Source: Laburnicola sp. R22_1
Lineage: Eukaryota > Ascomycota > Dothideomycetes > Pleosporales > Didymosphaeriaceae
Direction of reading: 5' to 3'
Assembly (NCBI GenBank): GCA_014281115.1
Contig: JACONQ010000003.1
Coordinates: forward strand, 3,596,001 to 3,660,000
DNA: 64,000 nucleotides
Below are positions 1-11,559 of the stretch, in pieces. A program made the translations under genes and the position numbers. Position 1 is the first letter of the stretch, and each line of letters opens with the position of its first letter. The notes beneath the pieces were generated by a model that saw nothing but the letters and a program-made list of their open reading frames with translations, had not been told where the DNA came from and did not search any database.

Positions 1-1961
1 TGCGTAGAAAGTTAATAGTGCAGCTATAGAAGTTAACTTTGGATAAAGTAGCTAGTGCAGCTTCTAGGGATGCTATAATAGCTATAGAGCCGCTACTACG
101 TTTTTAGCGCTTAGGCTTTAATAAAGAAGGATCTAAAGCTTTACACTTACTTTTTTAAGTAGTTTAAAATACTTTTTTAATATTTTAGGCTTTAATTTAA
201 GTAGTGCGCGCAGCCTCTTTATTAGCCTTCTCCTTCTCTTTTACTATTTTAGCTGCCTCTTTTACTATATACTTCTTCTTAGCTACCTTCTCTTTATAAA
301 GCTTAGCTAAGGCAGCAAGCATCTTATAATTAGCTTTTTAGAGTTGCTCTTTATACTTCTTCTTCTCTCTTATAGTCTATTATATATATGCCTCTCTTAT
401 TTTGCGCAGAGACTAGAAGATAGCACTACTATAGTACTTCTAGCGCTACTATAAGTTAAGAGGTTTACTACGCTTCTTATACTTCTTCTTAATAGTAAGA
501 GTCTTTTTAGGCTATTATTTTTATAGTGTAGTAGCTTATTTTATACTTAGAGTCTATAAAGTATTAAGAAAAGTAACTTTAACTCTTCTATAGTAGTATT
601 CTTTACTATAGAGCGTATAAGACACTTTATCTAATACTAGTTACTATTAGTAAGCGCTAAGGACTATACTTTACTATTATTTTACTATTCTAAGGTATTA
701 TCTGCAAAGTGTTTAAGTATAACCCCTAAGTCTATAGACTATATACTAGTAGCTTTAAAGAACTTAAGAATAGTGTCTATCTTAAAAAAGAACTACTATG
801 CTTTCTAGAATAGTAGAAAGAAGTCTTCTTAACTAGGACAAGCCCTTAGGTCTTCTAGAGGTAAGTAGTAAGCTCCTTAAAATAGAAGCTAGAGAGAAGT
901 TTAAAGTAAATAATATTAAGTAGCTAAAGTGTATAAGTTAAGTAAAGTAGAAAGATAGCTAGTAGTATATAATAGGCGTTATAGTAGTTAATAAAATCTA
1001 TTATAAAGTAACTACTATAGCTATTAAGTATAAGAAGACGCTAGTCTCTTTCTTAGTGCGCTTTCTACTTTGTGTAGTAGTTAAAAACCTACTCTAGCTA
1101 TGCTAAACTAATATTGTTATTTATCTAGCTAGATAGAAATAAGATAATAAAGATATTATGCTTTCCTACTTTAATATTAGCTATCTAGGTTAACTATAGT
1201 AACCTAGATAACGCTTAAAAAATAAAAGTAAGTAGTAAAGCACTTCTATTTACGCAAATAGCTGCTAGAAGAGTTATTTACTTATAAGAGCTATCTTAGA
1301 GTAATACTTATACCTTTTTAACTCTTATTATTATTAACTAAGCACTTATTTTAAGCGTTCTATTACACTAATTATAAAGCCCTTCTTATCTATATTATAA
1401 GTGTTAATTAGCTACATGTTATACTGCCTTATCTTATAAAGTAGCAAATTAAAATATAGCTTATACTTAAAGTTTAAATTAGCTTTATAGTAAAGAAAGT
1501 CTATTCTAGAGAACTATTTAGAGGTAAGATAATTGCTTTATTAGTGCAAAAAGCGTGTTATCTTAGCGTTGCTTATAGGCTCTATAGTTATTAAGAATAT
1601 AAAATTTTATATTATCTGTTTTATAGGACGCAGCCCTCTCTTTATAAGATCTTTAATATAGTTTATAAGCTTTATCTATTATTATAGACTAAGTTTATAT
1701 TAGTTAGTTCTTTAGGCTTTCTATAAGCTCTAAGAGCCTTAATATCTTTAAGATAGTGTAGTTTTATTTATATTAAACTAATTAGCAATTACTTAGTAGA
1801 TAAATTATTCTCATTCTTTAAGTAATTTAATTACTACAAGCGCATCCTTAATGGCTCCTATAGTAGTAAAGTTATAACGCATTAAAGTTTAGGGTTAGTC
1901 TAGTATTTTAGTGTTCTCTAGGTACCGCGTAAATATAGGCGCCACACGCATAGGCATAGTA
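1..1961 (-). mobile_element. Fot1/pogo-like DNA transposon, copy A (left end outside window)
   Basis: This minus-strand Tc1/mariner-superfamily element is seen without its left terminus. Its right terminal inverted repeat lies at about 1911-1961 and matches the ends of copy B (13386-15516). The whole stretch aligns with copy B at an offset of about 13.55 kb, differing mainly by C/T and A/G transitions. The right end stops exactly at the TA at 1960-1961, which is also the first dinucleotide of the next element. Transposition is presumably dead. Confidence 0.85.
20..1868 (-). pseudogene. Decayed pogo/Fot1-type DDE transposase (copy A)
   Basis: This is a relic of a cut-and-paste transposase: N-terminal helix-turn-helix DNA binding followed by a DDE endonuclease core. 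The N-terminus is near 1868. The first catalytic block appears around 1370-1400 in the form YNI-x-KKGF, where active relatives have YNMDEKGF. Downstream, the minus strand carries the family's segment with a TNN triplet and a leucine-rich LEQVF motif. In-frame TAA and TAG codons interrupt the frame throughout, so no product can be made. The assignment rests on recalled family motifs and on the parallel frame in copy B. The C-terminal Lys/Arg-rich tail runs to about position 20. Confidence 0.8.
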
Positions 1962-4048
1962 CTATATCTATGCACGCAATACGCGTCCCTACTAAAATAC
2001 TATCCTAACACATACTTTTTAATAATTAATATCTCTACTACTATGGCTCTAATTAATAATGCGATTAAAGATTTAAAGTCGCGAAAAGGAGGCGATAATT
2101 TTAACTTTACTAAAGTTGCAAATAAATACTATATTGTGCAGTCTATACTAATAAGGAGGTACAAGGCCAAATAAGCTTAAAATAAGCCTAGGCGGCGCAA
2201 TACTAAAAGCTTAGCCTCTAGTAAGAATATAAGCTTTACAAGTATATAAAAGACTTAATAAAGTGTAGGCTACCTTATATAAAAGATATAATATATAACT
2301 TTAGCTTAAAGGTTGCTAAGGAGGAGCTTTTAAAGTTATAGATAACGCGCTTTCTACACTATAATTATAACTATCTTATCTCTAAATAGACGTCTACTAT
2401 AGACGCTATACGCTATAAAGCCAACTTTCTACCTAAGTATAAGTTATATTTTAAGCTGCTATACTCTAAAATTACTTAGCATAGTATAGAGCAGCGTTAC
2501 TTATATAATATAGATAAGAAGGGCTTTATAATAGGTGTACTTAGCTATAGTAAATAGGTTTTTAGTTATCTAATATAGGAGAAAAAGAAGGTTACTAAGG
2601 CTCTCTAGAATAGCTTATATAAGTAGATTACCCTCCTTATAATTATCTATATAGATAAAAGTGCTTTACTACTAGGTATTATTTATTAGTTAGCAAACAG
2701 CTTACTGCAAGTCTTGTAGGTCGCTTCTATTAATATAGGGCAATATAATATCTTTGTGGCCTTATCTCTATTAGGTTAGACGAATAATAATATTAGATTA
2801 GCATAGCTAGAGTAGGTTTTTAATTGTTGTGCAAGGCAAAAAGCGTGTTATAGGCGCGACTAGCGCCTTCTTATACTTAATAGCTATAATAGTCACCTTA
2901 TAAAAGAGTTTATTAACTACTGCAATGCCTATTATATACTTCTTATAGTGTTTCTGCCTTACTTAACTTACACGCTGCAACTGCTTAATATTATTTGCTT
3001 TAAGCCTCTTAGTAGTAACTACTTAACTACGGTAGCCACCTACCTCTAGAGAACCTAAGGGCTTATCCTAGTTATAAAGAGAGACTTCTTCCTACTATTC
3101 TAGAGTGCGTAGTAGTCCTCTTTTAAGACTAATATAATCCTCTAGTTTTTTTAAGCTACTAGAATATGGCCTATAAACGCTAAAGTTATACTTAAACGCT
3201 TCTAGAGTAGGAAGTAGAAAGTAGGTAAGGGAGATTCCTTAGCGCTTAAGGACACTAACTAGCGTTAGATAGAGCGTCTTATATGCTTTCTAGTAACTAA
3301 TACTACTACTAAAGCGTTATAATTACTTTCTTAAACGCTTTATTACCTCTAGGTTTAAAATAAACTACTACACTATAAGAATAATAGGTTAAGAGACACA
3401 CTTACTATTAAGAGGAAGTATAAAAAGCGCTATAAGCCTCTTGACCTATAGTAGTATAAGAAGTATTACACTAGTACTATTTTCTAGTTACTGCGTAAGA
3501 TTAGAGAGGCGCAGGCATATAAGATAGTAGTATAATACTAAGAGTATAAGGAGAAGCTTATAAATACGAATAGAAAGGAGCTTTAAGCTACTACTAAGCT
3601 TCTCTAAAAGAAAAAGTTAGAGAAGAGATGTATAGCGCGTAAAAGAGCTAAGATAGTGTAAGATTAGATAAAGGCCAAATAAGCTACTGCGCGCGCAGCC
3701 AAAATTATAGCTTAAAACACTAAAAAAGTATTTATAACTACCTAAATAGGCAAGTATAAGGCCCTAAAAGCTTCTCTATAAGTGCGTAAGTACTAGAAAT
3801 GCAATAGTGTTACTACTGCTTACGTGTAGTTCCTAAAGACTGCACTAGCTACTCTACCTAAACTTAACTCCTATAGCCGTGCTATTAAGCTTCTATGTAA
3901 ATATAATTGATATAAATAATCTATAAGTATTTTATAAGTCGCTTTACTAAAAAATGTTATAATAATAGTTATTATGGCTATTATAATAACCTTATCTTTC
4001 TAAGGTAAGTATATTCTTAGAGTGCGTATTATACGCATAGATATAGTA
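1960..4048 (+). mobile_element. Fot1/pogo-like DNA transposon C2, complete but mutated
   Basis: A 2,089-bp plus-strand element with terminal inverted repeats at about 1960-1988 and 4020-4048. Both ends start TACTATATCTATGC when read inwards. Both terminal TAs (1960-1961 and 4047-4048) are shared with the neighbouring elements. The terminal sequence resembles that of copies A and B, so this is a related family. Size and TA target are as expected for Fot1-like elements. Confidence 0.88.
2043..3909 (+). pseudogene. Decayed pogo/Fot1-type DDE transposase (C2)
   Basis: The ATG at 2043 opens a frame whose first 44 codons are intact (MALINNAIKDL..., ending at a TAA near 2172) and fit the N-terminal helix-turn-helix of Fot1 transposases. 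The frame then continues with TAG/TAA stops where relatives have Gln or Trp. The first DDE block is at 2505-2528 (YNIDKKGF, Asp kept). The second is at 2868-2896 (LILNSYNSH, Asp to Asn). The third is near 2976-2996 (LQLLNI, Asp to Asn). The tail is Lys/Arg-rich and ends near 3909. About 620 codons would be somewhat long for the family. The chosen start agrees with the N-terminal alignment to the other copies. Confidence 0.85.
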
Positions 4049-4347
4049 CCCTGTCTTAGTAGTTAATACATATAATTAGTTAACACGCGCGTATACACAC
4101 GCGTCGCCAACTATATATAAGGCTATAGAGACTTATATAATAGTTATTATTACTAGATTTTTTAGTATTAAGGTCTTTTAGACCTATAAACAATTACTAG
4201 CTACTTAGATTATAAGTATTAAGTTAGTGTTTTAATTATTTAGCCCCTATATTAGGAGCAAGTTAGTAGAGTAGGCGTAGCTCTATTAACTCTCTTAGAT
4301 GCGCACACTAGTTTTTTCTTCTTAATAGGCCTAAAGGTAGAGACTAA

Positions 4348-4854
4348 TATTAATGCGGGGTTACGTACCTTGTTCTAATTCGGGTTAGGAGAGGTAAGGT
4401 AAACTCAGAGGTGTCCGCGTTAGAGGCTTTAGGAGAAATTAAGTAAGATATTAATAGTCTTATATAAGGCTCCTCTAATTCTAAATAAGATAGAATAACT
4501 AGCACTAATCTATATTGTAGATAGTACTAATAGGAGAAATTATAAATTAACTATAAAGATTCGAAACTAAGAAGATCGCCTAAATCTATATAGTTCTAAC
4601 CCTTATAGTCTATCTACTCGCCTAGAGCCTATCTGTTGTTCTTTAGTAACTAACAGTCTTATCTGCTATAGACACCCTCTATCTGCTACTAAGCCTTATA
4701 GATAGTTTATACACTCTGTAGATAAGTATTATATAACTACTTATCTAATACACTCTACATCCTATACAGCCCTCTAGTAGCAGCGCCTCTTATAATTACC
4801 TCCTAGACGTAATTATTTAGTTCCTATAGGTGCATATCCTATTGCATTATAATA
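4348..4854 (-). repeat. 3' LTR of the gypsy element
   Basis: 507-bp direct repeat of 11048-11554. It is the downstream LTR because pol reads on the minus strand. On the plus strand it begins TATTAATGCG, a mutated form of TGTTAATGCG in the other copy, and ends GCATTATAATA. Differences from its partner are mostly transitions, as expected if RIP acted after insertion. Confidence 0.95.
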
Positions 4855-5179
4855 CTTACTCCTCTCTTAAGGTTATTATTCTAATACTATAGAGATTCTA
4901 GTAACTATACTATTAGTATAGGGTAGCTAGGTATAAAGGTGTGTGGGTTCTCTAGATCTAAAAGGTTATACTTCTTCCTTTTATCTTTCTTAAGCTAATA
5001 TGCCTCTAGTGCATACTTTAACTAATTATAATAAGCTCTATAAAGATTAAATTGCCCGCGCTAGTCTTCTCCTAATACATTCTTATAGTCCTTATAAAAA
5101 GGCGCGTTATTTATACATTTTATTAACTTTTTTATTGTCCTATACTAAGTGTGCTTATTAAGATACTTACTATAACGCG

Positions 5180-5577
5180 TTTGTGTTAGATTTAAAATAG
5201 GCGGCTCTTAAGCGTAATTAAGCCAAGTTGCGTAATTAACTTGCGGAAGCTCGTCAAATCTATAATAAGACATTTGCCCGCGAGTCTTATTTAATAAAGT
5301 AACTCTAGCTTCTTAAGCATCAGGCGAGAGACTACATATCTTATAATAAGTCTTTAATTAAAGAGTTAGAGAAGTTAGAGAGAAAGAAGGCTAAGAAGTT
5401 AAATATAATTGCTACTAGGCAGTCTATATTATTACAATCTTTAACATTAGCTCCTAATGCCTTATTCTCTTCTGCTTTTAATTAGTCTGCTATTAATTGG
5501 GCGCAAATGCCTTTATTTAATCTAGCTTTTCTAGATTCTTTTAGTAATACTGTTTTACCGCCTCCTTGCATCTAAGT
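5180..5577 (+). pseudogene. Coding-like frame antisense to the gypsy pol, function unknown
   Basis: Between the chromodomain and the 3' LTR, the plus strand holds a frame of about 130 codons broken by only five TAA/TAG codons, with open runs of 58 and 29 codons. The first half is rich in Lys, Glu, Arg, Leu and Gln in a coiled-coil-like pattern (LAEARQIYNKTFARE, later KELEKLERKKAKKL). The second half is Ser/Asn/Pro/Leu-rich and ends near 5574, just where the antisense chromodomain begins. The composition differs from the background, where frames are dominated by Ile, Leu, Tyr and stops. I do not recognise the family. It may be an extra antisense gene of the retrotransposon, or a fragment of an older sequence captured by it. 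That it was coding is inference. Confidence 0.45.
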
Positions 5578-8500
5578 AGGTTCTTAATAGGTTCCCACGT
5601 ATTCTAACTAGTAGGCCATCCTTTTTATTTAACTAGATACTTCCACTAACGCCCAAACTTCTATAGGTTCTAGACTTCTTTAACCTTATACTCTTTGTCT
5701 TTAGGTTTAAGTTAAGTTTTAACTTTAGCATTTAATAGTGCTAGTTTAAAAAGTAATTTATAAAAAGTAGAGTAAATATAAGTCTTCTTTAGTAGCTTTA
5801 GCTTATAGTTCACTAGTCCTTATTCCTCTAGGATTTTAAACAGTCCTGCTTAGAGGTAATTAAGTTTCTTAAATAGTCGCTTAGTTTTTAGATTCCTCTA
5901 TAATAGAAGAATTCTATCCCCCCTTTTAAGGATTTGTCTCTTAAGCCTATTTTTGTTCGCTTGTTTAGCTATTATAAGATTCTATTAAGCAATTTATTTA
6001 CTTAAATCGTTATACAGCTTATATATAAGCTAAGCCTTCTTATTAGCTAATACTAAAAGGCTCTTAATATCTTTTAGATCTTAATAAGCTATTAGCTTAT
6101 ATCTATAGTCCGCGTAATATAGTAAGCGTCCTATTATACTAGACCTTATGCTGTTATATACTAATTGTACTATTAGTAGTAGTTTAACCTAGTTATTCTG
6201 CAACTTATTAATATATATCTATAGGTATTATTTAAGTATCTAGTTAATTTGTTCTATTTAGCTATCTATCTAAGTGTAAGCCATTATCGCAAGCTTGCGA
6301 ATAACTCCTAGCTTTGCCAATACCGTTTCCTAGTACTTAGATATAAATAGCTTATTAGAATCTATAATAAACTATAGCAGTTTATAATTAGTAATAAGAG
6401 TCCTTATAATCTTATAAGCCATATCTTCTACTATAATAAACTTGTTTATAGGTATAAAGTATGCCTATTTAGTTAATTAGTCTATAATTACTAATATTAA
6501 GTTGCATAGTTATCTAAATCTAGGTTCTATTAATGCTGGAAGCTTTACTATAAAGTCTATTATAACACTAGTCTATAGTTGCGTAGATAGTATTAAGGGT
6601 TATAAAAACCCATAGGGCTTATATTTCTTAGGCTTATTTCTTATATATACTAAATAGTTACCTATAATCTTCTTTACCTTACTCTATGCGTATAAAATAT
6701 TATATTCTAGTTAAATCCATTAAGTTGTTTTGTTAATCCCTAGGTGTCCCTAGTCCTTTAACTTATATTGTAACCTAGTTAAGGTCTTAGCCATATAATC
6801 TAGTACCTTACTTCTGCCTTAATTGTTATAATCTTTTATAGTTGCTTAAATATATCTATTTAAGTTGTACTATTTTATTATTCCTAGCTTAGTTAAGAGT
6901 AGTCCTAAAAATCCTTAACTTATAGTCCTTTATATTAGAATATTGCCACCTTTGCTAATTATAATTAGTTATATTAGAGAGTGCCATCTGTCCTTATTTA
7001 TAAGACCGCGTTATGTGTCTTAGGTTAGTCTATCTCCCTAGGGTCTAATCTTTACCTAAGGACGTCTGCTGCCCTATTTAGCGATCCTAGGCAATAGTAG
7101 ATCCTAAAATTATAGTTCGCTATTGTTTCTGCCTATCTAACCTATCTTTAATTTAGCGCTTCTTGGTTAACATAAAACTTATATGGTTCTAGTAATCTAA
7201 AAACACCTTAATCTAGTGTTAAGCTTCTATAAGCTATAATTTCTATTGTTTAAAGAAGTCTATTATCGCTAATAGCTTTTTATTATAAACATTCTAGTTA
7301 CGTTCTACTTCTAAGAACTTTCTTAAATAGTAGAATATTAGTCTCTAGTTCTTATCTTCGCCCTACTGTGTAAGCACAGCTCCTAAGGTGTAGTCTAATA
7401 TATTTATTTCTACCTATATTAGTTGTGTTAAATCCCGCATCTATAGTAATAGTGCTGTAGTAAATAGTTTTTTTAGCTTCTTAAAAGCTGCTCGCTGTTT
7501 CTAGTCCTAGGAAAATCCTTTCTCCTTCTTATTTATTTCTATAAGAGGTGCCGTGGTTTTTAAGTATCCCAAAATAAACTTCTAGTAGAAATTTGCAAAT
7601 CCTAGAAAGAATTGCACGTCCTTAACTATATTAGAAACTGGCTAGTCCTATATAGCCGCGACTTTCTAAGGGTTTATAGTAATACTGTCTTGTTTAAATA
7701 ATAAATCTAAGATATCTAGTTTATATAATATAGAATTTACATTTTTCTAGCTATAAGAGTAACCTATACTACTTTAGCTTATTAAGTACCTTCTTTATAT
7801 ATTTTACGTACTCCTTTAGCAATTTCTTAGAGTACACTAGTATATTGTTTAAATACGCTATATAGAATATATCTAGGTATTTATATAGTGCTCTGTTAAT
7901 AACTGCCTATAATATTGCTAGCGCGTTTATTAATCCAAAAGGCATAACTATATATTTAAATAAGCCATATCGCGTTTTAAAGGCTATAAGCTATTTAAAT
8001 TCTTTTATAATTTATATTTAGTAATATCCTAACAGATATTAAATTTTATAATCTATTTAACTCTCTAGAGTTAATCTATAAGTTTCTAAATAAAAGTTAA
8101 AGAGTAATAGTCCTTCTTTATAGTGTTGTTTAGCTGCCTATAGTCTATACAAAGTCTTAGCTTATCGTTCTTTTTTAGCACAAATAGAATTAGTAAGGCT
8201 ATTAAGCTGCTACTCTATTATATAAATCCTCTCATAAGATTCTTATTAATATACGCCTTTAGCTCTTTCTGCTAGCTATCTAATAGCTAGTATATATATC
8301 TAGACTTAAGTTTCACTCCTTTCTTTAGGTAAATCTTATAATTCCACTCCTAGTGCTCTAATAGGTTATCGCTTCCATGCTCTTTAAAGAGCTTACAATA
8401 TTCCTTATATTTCTAAGGTATATTAGGTTAGGGCTTATTCTTCGCAGTTGCAACTTATCGTACCTAAATAACTCCTACTTTCTAAGGGTCTTTTTTCTAT

Positions 8501-8900
8501 ATACGTATAATTTTTGTTATTAATATCTTGCTAATTCTACCTAGCTAGAGTGTACTATAAATTGTTAGGCTTAATTATAAGTTATAGTCTAAAGCGACCT
8601 ACTCTATAAATCCCCCTTATGCTAACCTATATTATAAAGCAACCCTTTTCGTAGGTTATTAGCTCTATAACGTTCTATTTTACTAATTAATAGTAGGATT
8701 ATACTTTCTAAGCCAATTGTGTCTAATTAATATGTCTTCTTCTCTAATATTTATAATGTTAATTTATTATTAGTTCTCTAATCTAGTAATTTCTAGCAAT
8801 ACTTCCTAGGTCTTAAGGCGTATTACGCTGTCTCTATATTCTAGTAGTGTGTTATCTGCAAGCATAACTCTTATAGGTTCTAGCTTATTCTAGTATAGTA
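5570..8900 (-). pseudogene. Decayed pol (RT, RNase H, integrase, chromodomain) of the gypsy element
   Basis: Minus-strand domains, upstream to downstream: reverse transcriptase with FKTRYGLF and VMPFGL around 7930-7990 and the catalytic box as YLNNILVYS at about 7831-7858 (YLDD mutated to YLNN); RNase H around 7200-7440 with DYTLGAVLTQQG; integrase at about 6240-6900 with DFIVKLP and a later IDSNKLF block; and a chromodomain at about 5573-5650 reading WKYLVK-x-KGWP, then NTWEPIKNL. The chromodomain C-terminal to integrase identifies the chromovirus branch of Ty3/gypsy and in relatives directs integration to heterochromatin. Both RT Asp residues are lost and stops are frequent, so the enzyme is dead. 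Confidence 0.9.
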
Positions 8901-9899
8901 TGTTATATTGTTCCATTACCTATAGCAATATAAAGGTCTACTTAGCGTCGCTATTTATAAGCGCGCAAATCTTATATCCTTATACTAGTATATGTACCTT
9001 TAGACGTACTTTCACATTATAGTATACCTTATAAAGAGTTGTCCTTTTGCTCTTACTAGCATAACTCTATTGCTAAGAGTCTCCTAATTTTTTATTAGTT
9101 TTAGGCCCTTTAGAAACTATCCCGCGCTCTATTTAGTGTTAAGGTATTTTTAACACTAGTCTTTGTAACATCCTATCTATAATATAGTTGCATATTATCT
9201 TCGCTGTAATATCTTATTAAAGGCTTTATTAGATAGAAAGTATTCTGCTAATTTCTTTATTTCCTAATAATATTAACAGTTATCTTTATTGCACTTTATC
9301 TAAGGTTTATCTAAATAAGAGTTTATATCTATATCTTAATACTATTATTTATAATAGTTCTATATATCTTTTATATACTAGTCTTCTTTCTTATCTATAT
9401 TACTATTTTGGTGCTTTTAGCAATTCTATACCTAACATTTTCAAGGCCTTAGATGCCTATATCTAGGTTAATACCTACTAATTAACGCCTCTTCCTACTT
9501 ATAGGTATGCTTTAAGCATTATTATTTATTGCAGTCTATCTATTTTAGTAAATTATTATATTCTTCTTTATATCTAACTCTACAATCCTCTTCTTTATAG
9601 AGTTTTTTGTCTATATCTTCTTCGTCTAGTTCTATTAGCCACTATTCTATTGCATACTTATGCGTCTTATAGGTTTTATAGGTATTATTATAGTATTGGT
9701 ACCATTCTAGTAGCTTGTGCTAGTCCTTCTAATCCTATTAATAGTAAATATAGTAAGAATCCTTATTTTTTTTATAGACTAGTCTCGCTCCGCATTCTTC
9801 TATTATAATTAGAAAGTAGTCCAGATAGCTAGGTTATTAAACTATAATCTCTTAGTCTTCTTTATAGTTTTTACAATACTTATTTTTAACCGCTATTTT

Positions 9900-10990
9900 A
9901 TACTCTATCTAGTTAAGAGCCGCGTGCTCCTTATCTAGGTCTAGCAGGGGTATTTCTCTATAGGACCTAATTATTCCTACTTTAACAGCTCTAGCTCTAC
10001 TAATCCTTTACTCCTCTAAGTAGTTTCGCTTAAAGTGGCCTTATTTACCGCATGGTAGATATGCGTAATTATTATATTACCTTTATCTTTCTTCTTTTAA
10101 TAGGCTATTATCCTTAGTTCTTTAGTCGGTTTTCTGCTCTATATAAATCCTTTCTTCTCCTAAACCTCGCTAGCCATAATAACATCTCTATCCTTATTAT
10201 AGTACCGCCTTATCCTAAGTTTATCCTTTGGCTTAGTAATTATCCTAGCTTCGCTGTACTTTCTTTTCTATGTTCTATTATAGAGACGATTATTAATACG
10301 TGCCATAATCTTAATTAACTTACTTAGGTTATCTAGTTTATTATAAAGCAGCAGAGCGTCCTTAACGCTATCCTTTAGTCTGTAATAAAAGGCTGCCTTT
10401 AATGCTCTGTTATCCTACTTAACCTTAGATTATAATTGTCTAAACTCTAAGACGTACTTACTAACTAATATTATTTATTATAACTATTAAATCTATTATT
10501 TAGCTTATTATTCCTTATTTACTTCTCTAAACATAACCTAAATTTGTTTTTAAAGTCCTGCTATATTTTAAATATAAGGTTAGTCTTGTTCTATATCTTG
10601 CTAATCTTATCCTTAGTAATAAAGTTATCCACTAACACTTGAAGCCATTTAGCTGCCCTTTCTCTTAGGTATAGGCTGGCTATAAGAACCTTATCTTATT
10701 TTATAGGAAACAAAGCCAAATTATGCTAAGAGTACAACTCTATATTAGTAAGAAACTTTTCTAGTCCTTTTTCTCTACTATACTTCTCTATAGATAGTTA
10801 AATAGTCTTCTCTAAACCTACTACCTATTATACTATAACAGCCGCTAGAAGCTCTAACACCTATACTTCTAACTATTAAATCTAGTTAGCTTATGCCGCT
10901 ATTATGCTAGTTGTATTTGTAGTTAGTCTACTAGTGCTACTACTAGTAGGTGTTACTACTAAGCCACCGCTAGTAGTTACTTAGACACTT
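9900..10990 (-). pseudogene. Decayed gag of the gypsy element
   Basis: This region lies between the 5' LTR and pol and would have encoded the capsid/nucleocapsid polyprotein. The one firm landmark is a zinc knuckle on the minus strand at about 10022-10064. The spacing CX2CX4HX4C is kept as Y-x2-C-GKxG-H-FKRN-Y, with the first and last Cys changed to Tyr (TGC to TAT/TAC, a G-to-A change) and a stop inside the GK-x-G segment. The capsid part upstream (10100-10990) is too mutated for me to place domain borders. No protease motif could be placed with confidence between gag and RT. Confidence 0.7.
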
Positions 10991-11047
10991 ATTAGTATTG
11001 TTATAGTGTGTTAACTATTTTTCTTAAAACCTATTAGGTAGTTAATA

Positions 11048-11554
11048 TGTTAATGCGAGGTTACGTACCTTGTTCTAATCTAAGTTAGAAGAGGTAAGAT
11101 AAACTTAGAGGTGTCTGCATTAGAGGCTTAAGATAAAATTAACTAAGATATTAATAGTCTTGTATAAGACTCTTCTAATTCTAAATAAGATAGAATAACT
11201 AGCACTAATCTATATAGTAGATAATACTAATAGGAGAAAACATAAATTAACTACAAAGATTTAAAACTAAGGAGATCCCCTAGATCTATATAGTCCTAAC
11301 CCTTATAGTCTATTTCCTTGCCTAGAGCCTATCTATTGTTCTTTAGTAACTAATAGTCTTATCTGTTACAGACATTCTCTATATACTACTAAGCCTTGTA
11401 GATAGTATATGCACTCTATAGATAGGTGTTATATAACTGCTTATCTAATATACTCTATATCCTATACGACCCTCTAGTAGTAGCGCCTCCCATAATTACC
11501 TTCTAGGCGTAATTATTTAGTTTCTGCGGGTGCATATCCTGTTGCATTATAATA
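11048..11554 (-). repeat. 5' LTR of the gypsy element
   Basis: Upstream LTR in the element's own orientation, 507 bp, the same length as the other LTR. The plus-strand start TGTTAATGCG and the end GCATTATAATA form short inverted termini. It is followed on the outside by the ACTAA target duplication at 11555-11559. The promoter should lie here, but no clear TATA box survives. Confidence 0.95.
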
Positions 11555-11559
11555 ACTAA

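Larger units (their letters stand above)
4348..11554 (-). mobile_element. Ty3/gypsy LTR retrotransposon (chromovirus), complete but mutated
   Basis: A 7,207-bp element in minus orientation, bounded by equal 507-bp LTRs and by perfect 5-bp target duplications ACTAA (4343-4347 and 11555-11559). The minus-strand order is gag with zinc knuckle, reverse transcriptase, RNase H, integrase and chromodomain, the Ty3/gypsy order. It sits inside pogo element C3. RIP-type stops run throughout gag and pol. A purine tract (minus strand AGAGAGGAGTAAG, about 4855-4868) lies directly against the 3' LTR as expected for a polypurine tract. Confidence 0.95.

Noticed and set aside
1960..4048. A and C2 as one large palindromic element
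   Set aside because: They face in opposite directions, but each has its own transposase, and C2 has both its own inverted ends. They are separate elements sharing a TA.
4348..11554. Two LTRs as independent solo LTRs
   Set aside because: Equal lengths, identical ACTAA flanks and a complete gag-pol order between them show one full-length element.
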